A program made the translations under genes and the position numbers. Below are positions 36,393 through 45,640 of a DNA stretch of 64,000 nt, one piece after another. Where the stretch lies: NCBI GenBank assembly GCA_963728965.1, contig CAVSMH010000003.1, positions 105,509 to 169,508 on the forward strand, given 5' to 3'. Position 1 is the first letter of the stretch. Each line of letters opens with the position of its first letter. The notes beneath the pieces were generated by a model. The model was not told the origin of the DNA. It was given only the letters and a program-made list of their open reading frames with translations, and did not search any database. Origin of the DNA: DASQZT01 sp963728965. Its GTDB lineage: Bacteria > Acidobacteriota > Terriglobia > Bryobacterales > Bryobacteraceae.

Positions 36393-39181
36393 CGATCCAA
36401 CCGAACCCACAGGCCAACCTCTGCCCGAGCCATCGTGGATCGGACGGGAGATTTCGCATTACCGGATTGTCGAAAAGCTGGGCGACGGGGGCATGGGCGT
36501 GGTGTACCGGGCCACGGATACGACGTTGGGGCGCCCCATCGCCATCAAGCTGATGCCGGCTGCGATGGTGGAGCACTCCAGCGCCAGACGCCGGTTCGTG
36601 CAGGAAGCCAAGGCGGCCTCGGCGCTCAATCATCCGAACATCGTCACCATCTACGAAATCGGCACGAACGGCGAAGTGGACTTCATTGCCATGGAGTACG
36701 TGTCGGGCACGACGCTGCACGAGCGCATCTATCAGCGGAAACTGGAGCTGAAAGACGCGCTGCGGTACGCGGTGCAGATCGCCGACGCGCTGGCGGCGGC
36801 GCACGCGGCCGGCATCATTCACCGGGACCTGAAGCCCGCCAACATCATGATTTCCGAGAAGGGGCTGGTCAAGATCCTGGATTTCGGGTTGGCGAAGCTG
36901 ACGCTCCAATTCATGGAACCGGAAGTTACGCGCACCATGAAAACGGGCCCGCTCACCACCGAAGGAACCGTGGTGGGGACCGCGGCGTACATGTCGCCGG
37001 AGCAGGCCGAAGGCAAAGCGGTGGACTGGCGGTCGGACATTTTCTCGTTCGGGGCGATCCTGTACGAGATGACCACCGCGCGCCGCCCGTTCCGCGGTGA
37101 GACGGCGCTTTCGACGCTGGCCGCGGTGCTGGGCAAAGAGCCGCAAGAGATCCAGGAGCTCGCGCCCGAGGTGCCGGAGGAGCTGAGCGGCCTGATCAAG
37201 CAATGCCTCTGCAAGGATCCGGAGCGGCGCATCCAGCACGTCGAGGACTTGAAGCCGCTCCTGGAGGAGCTGCAACTGGAGTCGATGGTGGGACGTCTGC
37301 CGGTGATGGCGCCCAAGCGGCGCAAGCGGGCGGGATGGCGCCGGTGGGCGGCGGTCGCGGCGGCGGCGCTCGCGGCGGGCGTATGGTTTTGGCATACGCG
37401 CGGCCCGTCGGAGGCGGGAGGAAATCCGGTACTGAAGCAACTCACCGCCCTTCCCGGGCTATCGGCGTATCCCACCGTATCACCGGATGGCCGGCTGGTC
37501 GCGTATGCCTCGGACCGGTCGGGCGATGGCAACCTGGATATCTGGGTGCAACAGGCAGCCGGCGGCGAGGGCGCCCTACGGCTCACCCAGGACGACGCGG
37601 ACGAGTCCGAACCCGAATTTTCGCGCGACGGCACGCGCATCGTGTACCGTTCCGAGAAGGGCGGCGGCGGTCTTTATATCATTCCCGCGCTGGGTGGCGA
37701 ACCGCGGCTGATCACGCAGGGAAGGACGGCGGCCGCGCTTTTCTCCCGACGGCAACTCGCTGGCGTACTGGACCGGCTTCGTCGGCCCGAGCTTCTACCC
37801 CGGCACCAGCAAGAGCTACGTCGTGCCGTTGACCGGCGGGCCGGCCAGCGAGGTGGGCGCGCAGTTCGCCATCACTCGCCACCCGGTGTGGATGCCCGAC
37901 GGCAAGAGGCTGCTGATGCTGGCACGGGCCGCCAGCCGGGACAGTCTCGACTGGTGGGTGGTGCCGGTGGATGGAGGCACGCCGGTGCGTACCGGGGCAT
38001 TCGCCCGATTCAGCGCCAGCCAACTGCTTCCCCCGCCCGTGGAGTACGCGATTATCCCGGAGATGTTCGAGCCGGGCACCAACCAGGTTCTGTTCTCGGC
38101 GACCTCGGGCGATACCACCAACATCTGGCGGATACCGCTGCGGCTGGACACGGGCGTGGTGGCGGGCAGGCCGACGCAGCTCACCAGCGGAACCGGCATG
38201 GAGCTACAGGCGTCGGCATCGGTTGCAGCGGCCGGCGAAGCACCCCTGGTGTTCGCCACCCTCACCCGCAATGTGGACGTGTGGAGCGTCCCGGCGGACA
38301 CCAACCGCGGTATTGCATCGGACCAGATGCAGCCCCTCACGACGGGGTTGTCGTTTGACGCGTGGCCCTCCATTACGCCGGATGGTACCAAGCTGGTATT
38401 CGCCTCCTACGAGATGAAGAACGGCGTGGTGATTGTCGAGGACCTGAAGACTGGCAAGGAGACCACCCTGACCAGCCGCATCACGGCCGAGTTGCAGCCC
38501 AAGATCAGCGCGGACGGAACCATGGTGGTGTACGCGGATGCGAAGACACGCAACGGGTACCTGGTTAGCGCCGCGGGAGGTGTGCCGGAGAGGATCTGTG
38601 AAGGCTGCATTCTGCCGACCGGCTGGATGCACGACGGCAGCCGCCTGCTGTTTGAAAGCGGCAACGAGGCGCGGCCCTTCGCGCTGATCAACGTGCGGTC
38701 CCGGAAACGGATCGATTACCTGCGTTCGATGGCGCACCCCGATCGGCTCATGAATTCGGCCCATTTCTCACCGGATAACCGTTGGGTGAGCTTCCATGCG
38801 CGCACTGGCCCGCTCTCGCGACGGATGTACGTGGCGCCCGTGAACGGCGAAACGCCTGCTCCCGAAGAGAGCTGGATTCCGATCACCGACGGAACGGGCC
38901 TGGACCGGGAGGCCGAATGGTCTCCGGATGGCAACCTGCTGTACTTCCTTTCGGACCGCGACGGGTTCCGCTGCATTTGGGCGCAGCGCCTGCAACCCGC
39001 CACCAAGCGGCCGGTAGGCCCGGCTTTCGCGGTGGTGCATTTTCATCACGCGCGGCGGTCGTTGCAGGCCGTAGGCAATAACGTGGGGGCCATCGGATTG
39101 AGCGTGGCGAAAAACCGGCTGGTGTTCGCGCTCGGGGAAGTTACGGGGAACATCTGGTTGCGGGACAGCAGGCCGCACTAA
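36352..39181 (+). pseudogene. PD40-type Ser/Thr protein kinase interrupted by a frameshift
   Basis: The first frame (from 36352) encodes a kinase domain with GDGGMGVVYRA, HRDLKPAN and DFGLAKL, the activation segment TAAYMSPEQAEG, a transmembrane helix near residue 331 (WAAVAAAALAAGVWFW) and the first PD40 blades (PTVSPDGRLVAYAS). Around 37730-37745 the similarity jumps to another frame, which continues with RFSPDGNSLAYWTGFVG and then ITRHPVWMPDGKRLLML and further propeller blades to 39181. A one-base insertion or two-base deletion in a GC-rich run explains it; a sequencing error is possible. The restored protein would be about 940 aa. Confidence 0.8.
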
Positions 39182-39956
39182 GCCCGCGGGCCCGATCCGG
39201 ATTCGCTATCGACCCACCGTTTCCGCCCTGCCGGCGGCGTGCCAGCGATTCGTAGAACGCCAGGTCCTCCGCCGGTACCACCGACGAAAGCGGTTTGTCG
39301 TAGAACGGAAAGCGCCGGAAGTAGTCATCCACCGACTCGCCGCTGCGCATGTCGGTCCAGGTGTTCCGGCCGTGGCGCACCACGATGCAGTGCTCCGGCG
39401 CGCAAACGCGGATCAGGGTGCCCTGGCGGTCGCGGAGGAAGTGCGAATCGGACCCGCGGGCCAGATCGCGGAACGGTGCCGCCGCCCAAAACCGGCGGGT
39501 AAAGAGCAGCGTGTTGCCGATGGTCCAGCCGTGCCCGGAGTAGCGCAGGCGCCGGTCGCCCGCAATCAGCATCAGGAAACAGTCCCACGCCACCAGGCAG
39601 CGGTCGCGATTCCGGGCGGGCATATGGCCGGTCGAGATTTTCAGAAAATCGGCATGATAGTAGTCGTCGTCATCCAGCTTTTGCAGCAGGTTGCCCCGCG
39701 CCTGCTCGATCCCCAGATTCAGTTTGGCGCCAGTGGTGGTACGGCGGTCCAGGCGCAGATAGCGGACGCCCTCCAGGCCCGCGCAGTAGGGCCCCATCGC
39801 CTCATCCCCGTCATCCACTACGATGAGTTCCGCGGGCTGCCGGCTCTGGCGCAGGAAGCAGCGCAGGGCTTGCCGGAAGAAGGCGGGCCGGTCGCGGGTG
39901 ACCATGATGCAGGAAACAAGTTCGGACGGGGTGGTCGGATGCATAGGCGCCCACAT
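39141..39956 (-). CDS. Family 2 glycosyltransferase, paralogue of the 35038-35751 enzyme
   Basis: GT-A glycosyltransferase with ELVSCIMVTRDRPAFFRQAL, ELIVVDDGD, TTGAKLNLGIEQA and LQKLDDDDYYHADFL, the DxD-like region. The C-terminal signature SGHGWTIGNTLLFTRRFW and CAPEHCIVVRHGRNTWTDM parallels the other family member almost block by block. ATG 39956 is used; ATG 39944 is equally possible. The last 25 or so residues are a non-conserved tail overlapping the kinase pseudogene by 41 bp. Its start is only 23 bp from the divergent glycosyltransferase at 39980, so its promoter must lie within that gene. Confidence 0.85.
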   Translation of the reverse strand: MWAPMHPTTPSELVSCIMVTRDRPAFFRQALRCFLRQSRQPAELIVVDDGDEAMGPYCAGLEGVRYLRLDRRTTTGAKLNLGIEQARGNLLQKLDDDDYYHADFLKISTGHMPARNRDRCLVAWDCFLMLIAGDRRLRYSGHGWTIGNTLLFTRRFWAAAPFRDLARGSDSHFLRDRQGTLIRVCAPEHCIVVRHGRNTWTDMRSGESVDDYFRRFPFYDKPLSSVVPAEDLAFYESLARRRQGGNGGSIANPDRARGLSAACCPATRCSP

Positions 39957-39979
39957 GCTATTATGCGCGCTAAAAGGCG

Positions 39980-40852
39980 ATGACCGACCCCAGTTTGAGT
40001 GCTGTGGTGATTTCGCTCGAAGAGGGCGAGAATCTGCGGCTGACCATCGACGAACTCCGCCGGACGCTGCCTCCCGGCAGCGAGATCGTAGTGGTGGACG
40101 ACGGCTCGACGGACGGATCGGCGGGCTTCCTGGAGGCCGCCGGGGCGCCGGCCCGGCTGATCCGCGCCGGTGGCCTGGGCGTGGCCGGGGCGCGGAATCG
40201 GGGCGCCGCGGAAACGACCGGCGAAGTGCTGCTGTTCGTCGATGCCCACATGCGGCTGCCCGGGGATTGGTGGCGGCCGCTGGTGGCGCTGCTGGAAGAC
40301 CCCGTGGCCGCGGCCGCGCCGTCGGTGTGCGATGTGCGGCAGACGCACCGCAAGGGTTTCGGACTACGCATCGCCGGGCCCGAACTGACATCGGAGTGGC
40401 TGCCGGCAGGTGACGCGCGGCCCCATGCCGTTCCGGTTCTGCCCGGTTGCAGCCTGGCCATCCGCCGGGAGATTTTCGAGCAGGCCGGCGGCTTCGATGC
40501 GGGCATGATGCGGTCGCAGGGAATCGACAACGAATTCTGCCTGCGCCTGTGGCTGCTGGGCTATGAGTGCTGGATTGCGCCCGCCGTGGAAGTGGTTCAC
40601 CTCTTCCGCGAACGCCACCCCTACGAACTGCGGTGGGCAACGGTGCTACACAACCGGTTGCGCCTGGCCCTGATGCACTTCAACCAGCGGCGGATTGCGC
40701 GGGTGGTGGAAGCCCTGCACGCTCACAGCGGGTTCGCGGGCGGCATCGCCCTGGCGGCCGACACGGACGTGCTCGAGCGGCGCCGAAGCCGTTGGGCCGA
40801 GCGGCGGCGGGATGCGGACTGGTTCTTCGCACGCTTCGGCCCGGACTGGTGA
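39980..40852 (+). CDS. Family 2 glycosyltransferase resembling polypeptide GalNAc-transferases
   Basis: A 290-aa GT-A enzyme. The N-terminal half has SAVVISLEEGENLRLTIDEL, EIVVVDDGSTDGS, GVAGARNRGAAE and the metal site LLFVDAHMRLP (DAH, the DxH form used by polypeptide GalNAc-transferases). The C-terminal part (PGCSLAIRREIFEQAGGFD, then the acidic DNEFCLRLWLLGYECWIAP, then VEVVHLFRERHPYEL) follows the block order of eukaryotic polypeptide GalNAc-transferases and related GT27/GT2 enzymes. There is no signal peptide or membrane helix. A short Thr/Pro-repeat protein is encoded 61 bp downstream, a potential substrate. Donor specificity is inference. Confidence 0.85.
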   Translation: MTDPSLSAVVISLEEGENLRLTIDELRRTLPPGSEIVVVDDGSTDGSAGFLEAAGAPARLIRAGGLGVAGARNRGAAETTGEVLLFVDAHMRLPGDWWRPLVALLEDPVAAAAPSVCDVRQTHRKGFGLRIAGPELTSEWLPAGDARPHAVPVLPGCSLAIRREIFEQAGGFDAGMMRSQGIDNEFCLRLWLLGYECWIAPAVEVVHLFRERHPYELRWATVLHNRLRLALMHFNQRRIARVVEALHAHSGFAGGIALAADTDVLERRRSRWAERRRDADWFFARFGPDW

Positions 40853-40913
40853 AATTCCGCACCTTACGGTAGAATGCATTGTCCCTGAAATTCCGGATAA
40901 AGAGGAGCTGAAA

Positions 40914-41111
40914 ATGATCCTTCCTAATACTCCTGCTGCCGAAGACATGAGGATGGCCGCGAAGCTTCCCGGAGGCACTCCCCTTCCCGCCGGGGTACCC
41001 TTACCCGCTGGAACCCCGCTGCCGCTCGACGTTCCCGGAGGCACTCCCCTTCCCTCGGAGCCGGCGCCCGACAAGGTCCAGTTGCCCGGAGGAACGCCGC
41101 TTCCCGCATAG
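40914..41111 (+). CDS. 65-aa Thr/Pro/Gly-repeat protein, possible glycopeptide precursor
   Basis: ATG 40914 follows a good AGAGGAG ribosome-binding site. The first 17 residues are leader-like (MILPNTPAAEDMRMAAK). The rest consists of five GxPLP-type units: GGTPLPA, GVPLPA, GTPLPL, GGTPLPS and a final GGTPLPA that ends the protein. There are four Thr in the repeats, each followed by Pro, and no Cys, aromatic residue or membrane segment. The stop TAG shares its last base with the GTG start of the deacetylase gene, so the two are translationally coupled, and a glycosyltransferase lies directly upstream. No family was recognised. A TAGAAT at 40870 may be a -10 element of an internal promoter. Confidence 0.7.
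   Translation: MILPNTPAAEDMRMAAKLPGGTPLPAGVPLPAGTPLPLDVPGGTPLPSEPAPDKVQLPGGTPLPA
40966..41054. repeat. 23-bp direct repeat inside the Thr/Pro-repeat gene
   Basis: An identical 23-bp block occurs at 40966-40988 and 41032-41054, 66 bp (22 codons) apart and in frame. It encodes the LPGGTPLP and VPGGTPLP units. This points to recent internal duplication of the repeat array. Confidence 0.85.
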
Positions 41112-41860
41112 TGAGAACCGGTTTGCGGTTGCTCATCGTGAATGCGGACGATTTCGGCCTGTCCGAAGACGTCAGCGCCGCCATCGTGGAAGCCATCGAA
41201 CGAGGCATCGTGACCTCGACCTCGGCCATGGTTTGTACGCCGGCGGGGATGGACCTGCTAGCCAGGTACGCCGACGCATTGGGCGGAGTCGCCGGGGTGC
41301 ACCTTCAGTTGACGGGCGGCATTCCGCTTTCGCCCTTGGCCGGGATTGGATCGCTGCTCACGGCCGCGGGCGTGTTTCCGGCAAGCCGCCGCGAGCTGGG
41401 CGACCTGCGTACCGGCGAGGTCGAGGCCGAGTGGCGGGCGCAGATCGAAGCGGTGCTGCGGTGTGGGCTCCGGCCCACCCACATCGACACCCACCAGCAC
41501 GTACACAAGCACCCCGCGGCGTTCGCGGCGTACTGCCGGATGGCCCGGGCATACGGGCTGCGCGCCCGGTCGTGCGACCCGGCGATGACGGCTGCGTTGC
41601 GCGCGGCCGGGGTTCGTTGTCCGGACGGGTTCGAGTGCGGCTGGACGGGGAATCGGTGCACGGCGGACGACCTGTTGGCGCGCGTCGAGGCGGCCTTCCG
41701 GGCGTGTGGGGATGGCGGCACCATCGAATTGATGTGTCACCCGGGCCGGCAGGGTGTGCGCGGAACCGAACTCGCCGCCCTGTGCGATCCCCAGCTCGCG
41801 ATCGAACTCCGGAAGCGTGGGATTGTCCTCAGCGCGGCGGGAGCGGGCGCCCCGGGTTAG
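41111..41860 (+). CDS. ChbG/YdjC-type carbohydrate deacetylase
   Basis: A 249-aa protein of the YdjC/ChbG/HpnK family, metal-dependent enzymes that remove N-acetyl groups from amino sugars. The N-terminal RLLIVNADDFGLSEDV holds the conserved aspartate pair. The metal-binding histidines lie in VAGVHLQLTGG and THIDTHQHVHKHPA, and the C-terminal ELMCHPG segment closes the site. The start is the GTG at 41111, overlapping the stop of the Thr/Pro-repeat gene by one base, which means coupled translation. Together with the upstream glycosyltransferase this suggests a pathway that adds and then trims an N-acetylhexosamine. Confidence 0.9.
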   Translation: MRTGLRLLIVNADDFGLSEDVSAAIVEAIERGIVTSTSAMVCTPAGMDLLARYADALGGVAGVHLQLTGGIPLSPLAGIGSLLTAAGVFPASRRELGDLRTGEVEAEWRAQIEAVLRCGLRPTHIDTHQHVHKHPAAFAAYCRMARAYGLRARSCDPAMTAALRAAGVRCPDGFECGWTGNRCTADDLLARVEAAFRACGDGGTIELMCHPGRQGVRGTELAALCDPQLAIELRKRGIVLSAAGAGAPG

Positions 41861-41871
41861 AGCCCCGTGCG

Positions 41872-44800
41872 TCAGGCCGCGGATGCGGATGCGTCGGCGT
41901 GGAAGCGCACCGACACCAGCCGCGAGACGCCCGGCTCCTGCATGGTCACGCCGTAGAGCGCCTGCGCGGCTTCCATCGTTCGCTTCGAGTGGGTGATGAC
42001 CACGAACTGGGTTTGGCTCGACATCTCGCACAACAGGCGCGTCAGGCGGCCGATGTTGGTTTCGTCGAGCGGCGCGTCCACTTCGTCGAGCACGCAGAAC
42101 GGGCTGGGCTGGTAGCGGAAGATGGCCATCAGCAGGGCCACCGCGGCCAGCGCTTTTTCGCCGCCCGAAAGCAGCAGCACGTTCTGCAGCCGTTTGCCGG
42201 GAGGCGAGCACACGATCTCGATTCCCGAATCGGCCAGGTTCTCCTGGTCGGTGAGCCGCATCTCGCCCGTGCCGCCGCCGAACAACGACTGGAAGATGCC
42301 GCGGAAGTTGGCATTGATGGCTTCGAAGGCTTCGGCGAACCGCTGCCGCGAAACCTGGTCGATCTCCTGAATGGCCTTTTCGGTATCGCGGATGGAATCG
42401 ATCAGGTCCTGGCGCTGCACGGTCAGGAAGTCGTGGCGCTGCTGGGCTTCCTGAAATTCCTCCATGGCGGCGGCGTTTACCGCGCCCAGGGACTCGATGC
42501 GCTTGCGGACTTCGTCGCACATCTGGCCGGCTTCGGCGATGGCATCGGCATCCGGAATGAGGTCGTCCGCGGCGGCCAGCTCTTCCACGGGGCAGTTCAG
42601 CTCTTTGCGGCTGGTCTCGTCCAGGTACTTCAGCTCGGCCTGTTTGCGCACCAGCTCCACTTCGGTCTGGGAGCGCTTCTCATGGCTCTCCTCGACCGCC
42701 GCGCGGAGGGTTTTGAGCTCCTCTTCGCCGGCGCGCAATTCTTCGCGGATGGCCTCGTCGCCGGCGGCCATCTCGGCGACGCGGGCTTCGAGCACGGCAA
42801 TCTGTTCGGCCAGCAGCGCGCGTTTGCCGTCGAGCTCGATGTTGCTGGCGAGAAGGCGGGCGCGCTGTTCGCCCAGCCGCTCGATTTCGGGGGCGATGGC
42901 CTGGCGGCGGTTGCCGGTTTCACGGAACTGCTGCTCCAGGCGGCCCATGGCGGCCCGCTCGCCGCGATGACGTTCTTCGAGGCCGGCCAGCGCGGCACGG
43001 GTCGCGGCGTGCTCTTCGCCGACGGTGGCCGCCTGCCCTTCCAGTTTGTCGAGCTCCAGCCGTTCGCCCTCCAGGGCTTCTTCGCGGGCGGCGCGCAGGC
43101 TCTCTTTTTCGGCGACGGCGGCGCGATTGCGCTCGCGCTGTTCGGCCGATTTGCCGGCGTCGCGTTCCAGACGTTCGAGCTCCAGGCGGGCCACCGAGAG
43201 GCGGGAATTGGTGCGGCCGAGGTCCTCACCCAGTTTGCGCATATCGTGATCGAGGGCAAGGCTGTCCTTCTCGCGCGATTGCTGGAGTCCGCGCAGGTGC
43301 TCTAATTCGGCTTCGAGGCCCATGATGTCCTGGGTGAGCCCGTCCAGCCGCGCCGCCATTTCGTCCAGGCGGGCCTGCCGGTTCTGCAGCCGGCCGCCAA
43401 GCTCGCGCGCTTCACGTTTCATGGCCAGCGGTCCGGCGCCCGATTTCTTGCCGCCGGTGACGGTGTGGCCGTGATAGCAGACGCCGTCCGGCAGCAGGAA
43501 GTAGAGGTGCGGATAGGCTATCGCCAGGCGCTGCGCCGCGACGCGGTCTTCGGCCAGGAAGCAGAGCGAAACCCGCGGCAACAGGTCGATGGCGCGGTCG
43601 CGGAATCCGTTGGTGAGGCGGAGGGAATCGCCCAGCCGGGCGGCGATGCCGGTTTCCGGACCGATGGCGGGCTCCGGCAGATGGCCGTGGCCGTTGCCGT
43701 TGGGCTCGGGGTGCACCAGGAAGGTAGCCCGGCCGTCCAGCTCGGCGCGGATGAAATCCAGGCCGCGCTCGGCCTGCGCCCAGTTCTCCACCACGACGTA
43801 TTCCAGCTCTTCGTGCAGAAACTCCTCGGCCGGCTTTTCAAACTGGGGATCGACCTCGACATAATCGGCCATTACGCCCAACGGCTTGAGATCGGCGGCC
43901 TTGCCCTTTTCGAGCGAAGCGAACAGGCGCTTCACCGACTCGGTGGTGTAGGTGCGGTGCGCCAGCACCTGTTCGAGCGATTCCTTGCGGGCGCGGATGG
44001 CGGAGATCTCGTTTTTGAGAGTGTCGATTTCCTGGCGCAACTCGGCGGCGCCACGCCGGCGGTCCGCCAGTTGCTCTTCGGTGCGGCGGCGCTCGCCGGT
44101 GACCAGCTCCAGTTCCATCTGGCGCTCGGCCATCACCTCGGACAACTGCTTGCGGACGCCTTCGAGGCGTTCGATTTCGCCGGCGGCGACGGTTTCTTCG
44201 CGCGCGGCGCGCGAGCGCTCACGCTCGATGCCCGCCAGGTACTCTTCGATCTGGGCGAGCTGGTTCTTCAACTGCGAAGCCTCGCCGAGCAGCCGCAGGA
44301 TCAACTGGCGGCCGGTTTCAATGGCCCGCTCGCGCTCGCGCACCTTGGCTTGCAAGGCCTCGCGCTGCTGGTTGATTTCGACCATGCGGTCGCGCGCCTG
44401 CGCGGTCTGCGCTTCCAGGCCATCGAGGGTGGTGCGGTGGAGGGCGATCTCTTCGTCCAGCCGCTCGAGCCGCAGCCCCAACTCGCGCGATTCGGTTTCC
44501 GCCTGCACGATGCGCTGCTCGATGGCGCCGCTTTCCTTCACCTGCGATTCCATCCGGCCGCGGGTCCGCTCGGTCTCCACATGGAGCTCGGAGAGGTGCT
44601 GGCGCGCTTCGGTGAGCGAGCGCTCCAATTCGTAGCAGGCCGCCTGGCGCCGCTGATGGGCGTTCTCCTTTTCGGTGACCTGCTCGCCCAGCGCGCGCAG
44701 CGCCGACGACGCCAGGTTCAGGTCGATGGCGGTCTTCGCGGCATCGCGCTCCAGCAGGCGGTACTTGCCGGAAAGCACCACGCGCAGGCGGGTTTCGAGG

Positions 44801-45510
44801 TCGGCCTTCAGCTCGCCGTAGCGGCGAGCCTTGGCGGCCTGCCGCTTCAGGGAATTGACCTGCCTCGTGACCTCTTCGAGGATGTCGTACACGCGGGCGA
44901 GGTTCTGTTTGGCGCCTTCGAGCTTGGCTTCCGCCAGCCGCTTGCGGGTTTTGAAACGCGTAATGCCGGCAGCCTCTTCGATTACCGAGCGTCGATCCTG
45001 GGGCTTGGAGCTGAGGATCTGGCCGATGCGGCCCTGCTCGATGATGGCGTAGCTCTCCGGGCCGAGGCCCGTGCCCATGAAGATCTCCTGGATGTCGCGC
45101 AGGCGCGCCGGATGTCCATCGATCAGGTACTCGCTGTCCCCGGAGCGGAAGAGACGGCGGGTGATGGTGATTTCGCCATTGCGCTTGTGCTGGCCTTCGG
45201 GCACCGGCTGCGGTTTGTGAACCGGTTGCTCGACGTAGTGCTCCGGATCCACCAGGGTCATGGTGACGTAAGCCATGCCGAGCGGCTTGCGGTCGCGCGT
45301 CCCGGCGAAGATCACGTCCTCCATGCGGGTGCCACGCAGGCTCTTGGCGGACTGCTCCCCCAAGACCCAACTGATGGCATCGCTGATGTTGGACTTGCCG
45401 CAGCCGTTGGGACCGACGATGGCGGCCATGCCCTCGCCGTGGAAGCGGAGCTCGGTGCGCTCGAAAAACGACTTAAACCCCTGGAGTTCGACACGTTTCA
45501 ATTTGAGCAA
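41872..45510 (-). CDS. smc: Chromosome segregation protein SMC
   Basis: A 1,212-aa SMC ATPase for chromosome condensation. Walker A GPNGCGKSNISDAI lies near residue 35 of the N-terminal head. Long coiled coils flank a hinge around residues 500-650 (LGVMADYVEVDPQFEKPAEEF and the GGKKSGAGP end). The C-terminal head has the signature LLSGGEKALAA and Walker B FCVLDEVDAPLD. Complete and of normal length. The start is TTG at 45510 with AGAGGA about 8 bp upstream. It follows the enoyl-CoA hydratase gene on the same strand after a 127-bp leader. Confidence 0.96.
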   Translation of the reverse strand: MLKLKRVELQGFKSFFERTELRFHGEGMAAIVGPNGCGKSNISDAISWVLGEQSAKSLRGTRMEDVIFAGTRDRKPLGMAYVTMTLVDPEHYVEQPVHKPQPVPEGQHKRNGEITITRRLFRSGDSEYLIDGHPARLRDIQEIFMGTGLGPESYAIIEQGRIGQILSSKPQDRRSVIEEAAGITRFKTRKRLAEAKLEGAKQNLARVYDILEEVTRQVNSLKRQAAKARRYGELKADLETRLRVVLSGKYRLLERDAAKTAIDLNLASSALRALGEQVTEKENAHQRRQAACYELERSLTEARQHLSELHVETERTRGRMESQVKESGAIEQRIVQAETESRELGLRLERLDEEIALHRTTLDGLEAQTAQARDRMVEINQQREALQAKVRERERAIETGRQLILRLLGEASQLKNQLAQIEEYLAGIERERSRAAREETVAAGEIERLEGVRKQLSEVMAERQMELELVTGERRRTEEQLADRRRGAAELRQEIDTLKNEISAIRARKESLEQVLAHRTYTTESVKRLFASLEKGKAADLKPLGVMADYVEVDPQFEKPAEEFLHEELEYVVVENWAQAERGLDFIRAELDGRATFLVHPEPNGNGHGHLPEPAIGPETGIAARLGDSLRLTNGFRDRAIDLLPRVSLCFLAEDRVAAQRLAIAYPHLYFLLPDGVCYHGHTVTGGKKSGAGPLAMKREARELGGRLQNRQARLDEMAARLDGLTQDIMGLEAELEHLRGLQQSREKDSLALDHDMRKLGEDLGRTNSRLSVARLELERLERDAGKSAEQRERNRAAVAEKESLRAAREEALEGERLELDKLEGQAATVGEEHAATRAALAGLEERHRGERAAMGRLEQQFRETGNRRQAIAPEIERLGEQRARLLASNIELDGKRALLAEQIAVLEARVAEMAAGDEAIREELRAGEEELKTLRAAVEESHEKRSQTEVELVRKQAELKYLDETSRKELNCPVEELAAADDLIPDADAIAEAGQMCDEVRKRIESLGAVNAAAMEEFQEAQQRHDFLTVQRQDLIDSIRDTEKAIQEIDQVSRQRFAEAFEAINANFRGIFQSLFGGGTGEMRLTDQENLADSGIEIVCSPPGKRLQNVLLLSGGEKALAAVALLMAIFRYQPSPFCVLDEVDAPLDETNIGRLTRLLCEMSSQTQFVVITHSKRTMEAAQALYGVTMQEPGVSRLVSVRFHADASASAA

Positions 45511-45640
45511 AGCGTTATCCTCTGCTTCGGGGGAGTTGTAACTATACTAAACGCGGTCGGCGCAAAAGTAAAGCATCCCCACCTCATTATCTTGTAGCCT
45601 CTGGCGATACCACCCAAGATCTTGGGGAGCACCTCCTTTA
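45511..45640 (-). promoter_or_regulatory. Leader between echA-like gene and smc with palindrome and short frames
   Basis: Reading on the minus strand, a perfect anti-SD match (AAAGGAGGT, 45639-45631) overlaps the stop of the upstream gene. A perfect 14-bp palindrome, CCCAAGATCTTGGG (45613-45626), follows. Then a tiny frame of nine codons (MLYFCADRV) begins with GAGGTGGGG upstream, and the smc promoter candidate TATAGT is near 45540. The palindrome may be a terminator without a U-tract. Confidence 0.4.

Noticed and set aside
40695..41111. An extended 138-codon start for the Thr/Pro-repeat protein
   Set aside because: The extension is the end of the glycosyltransferase gene read in another frame; ATG 40914 has a good ribosome-binding site.
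41233..43305. A 690-codon plus-strand frame across the deacetylase and smc genes
   Set aside because: It is a shadow of smc and the deacetylase; the product has no domain and no ribosome-binding site.
43465..45597. A 710-codon plus-strand frame opposite smc
   Set aside because: It is antisense to conserved SMC coding sequence.
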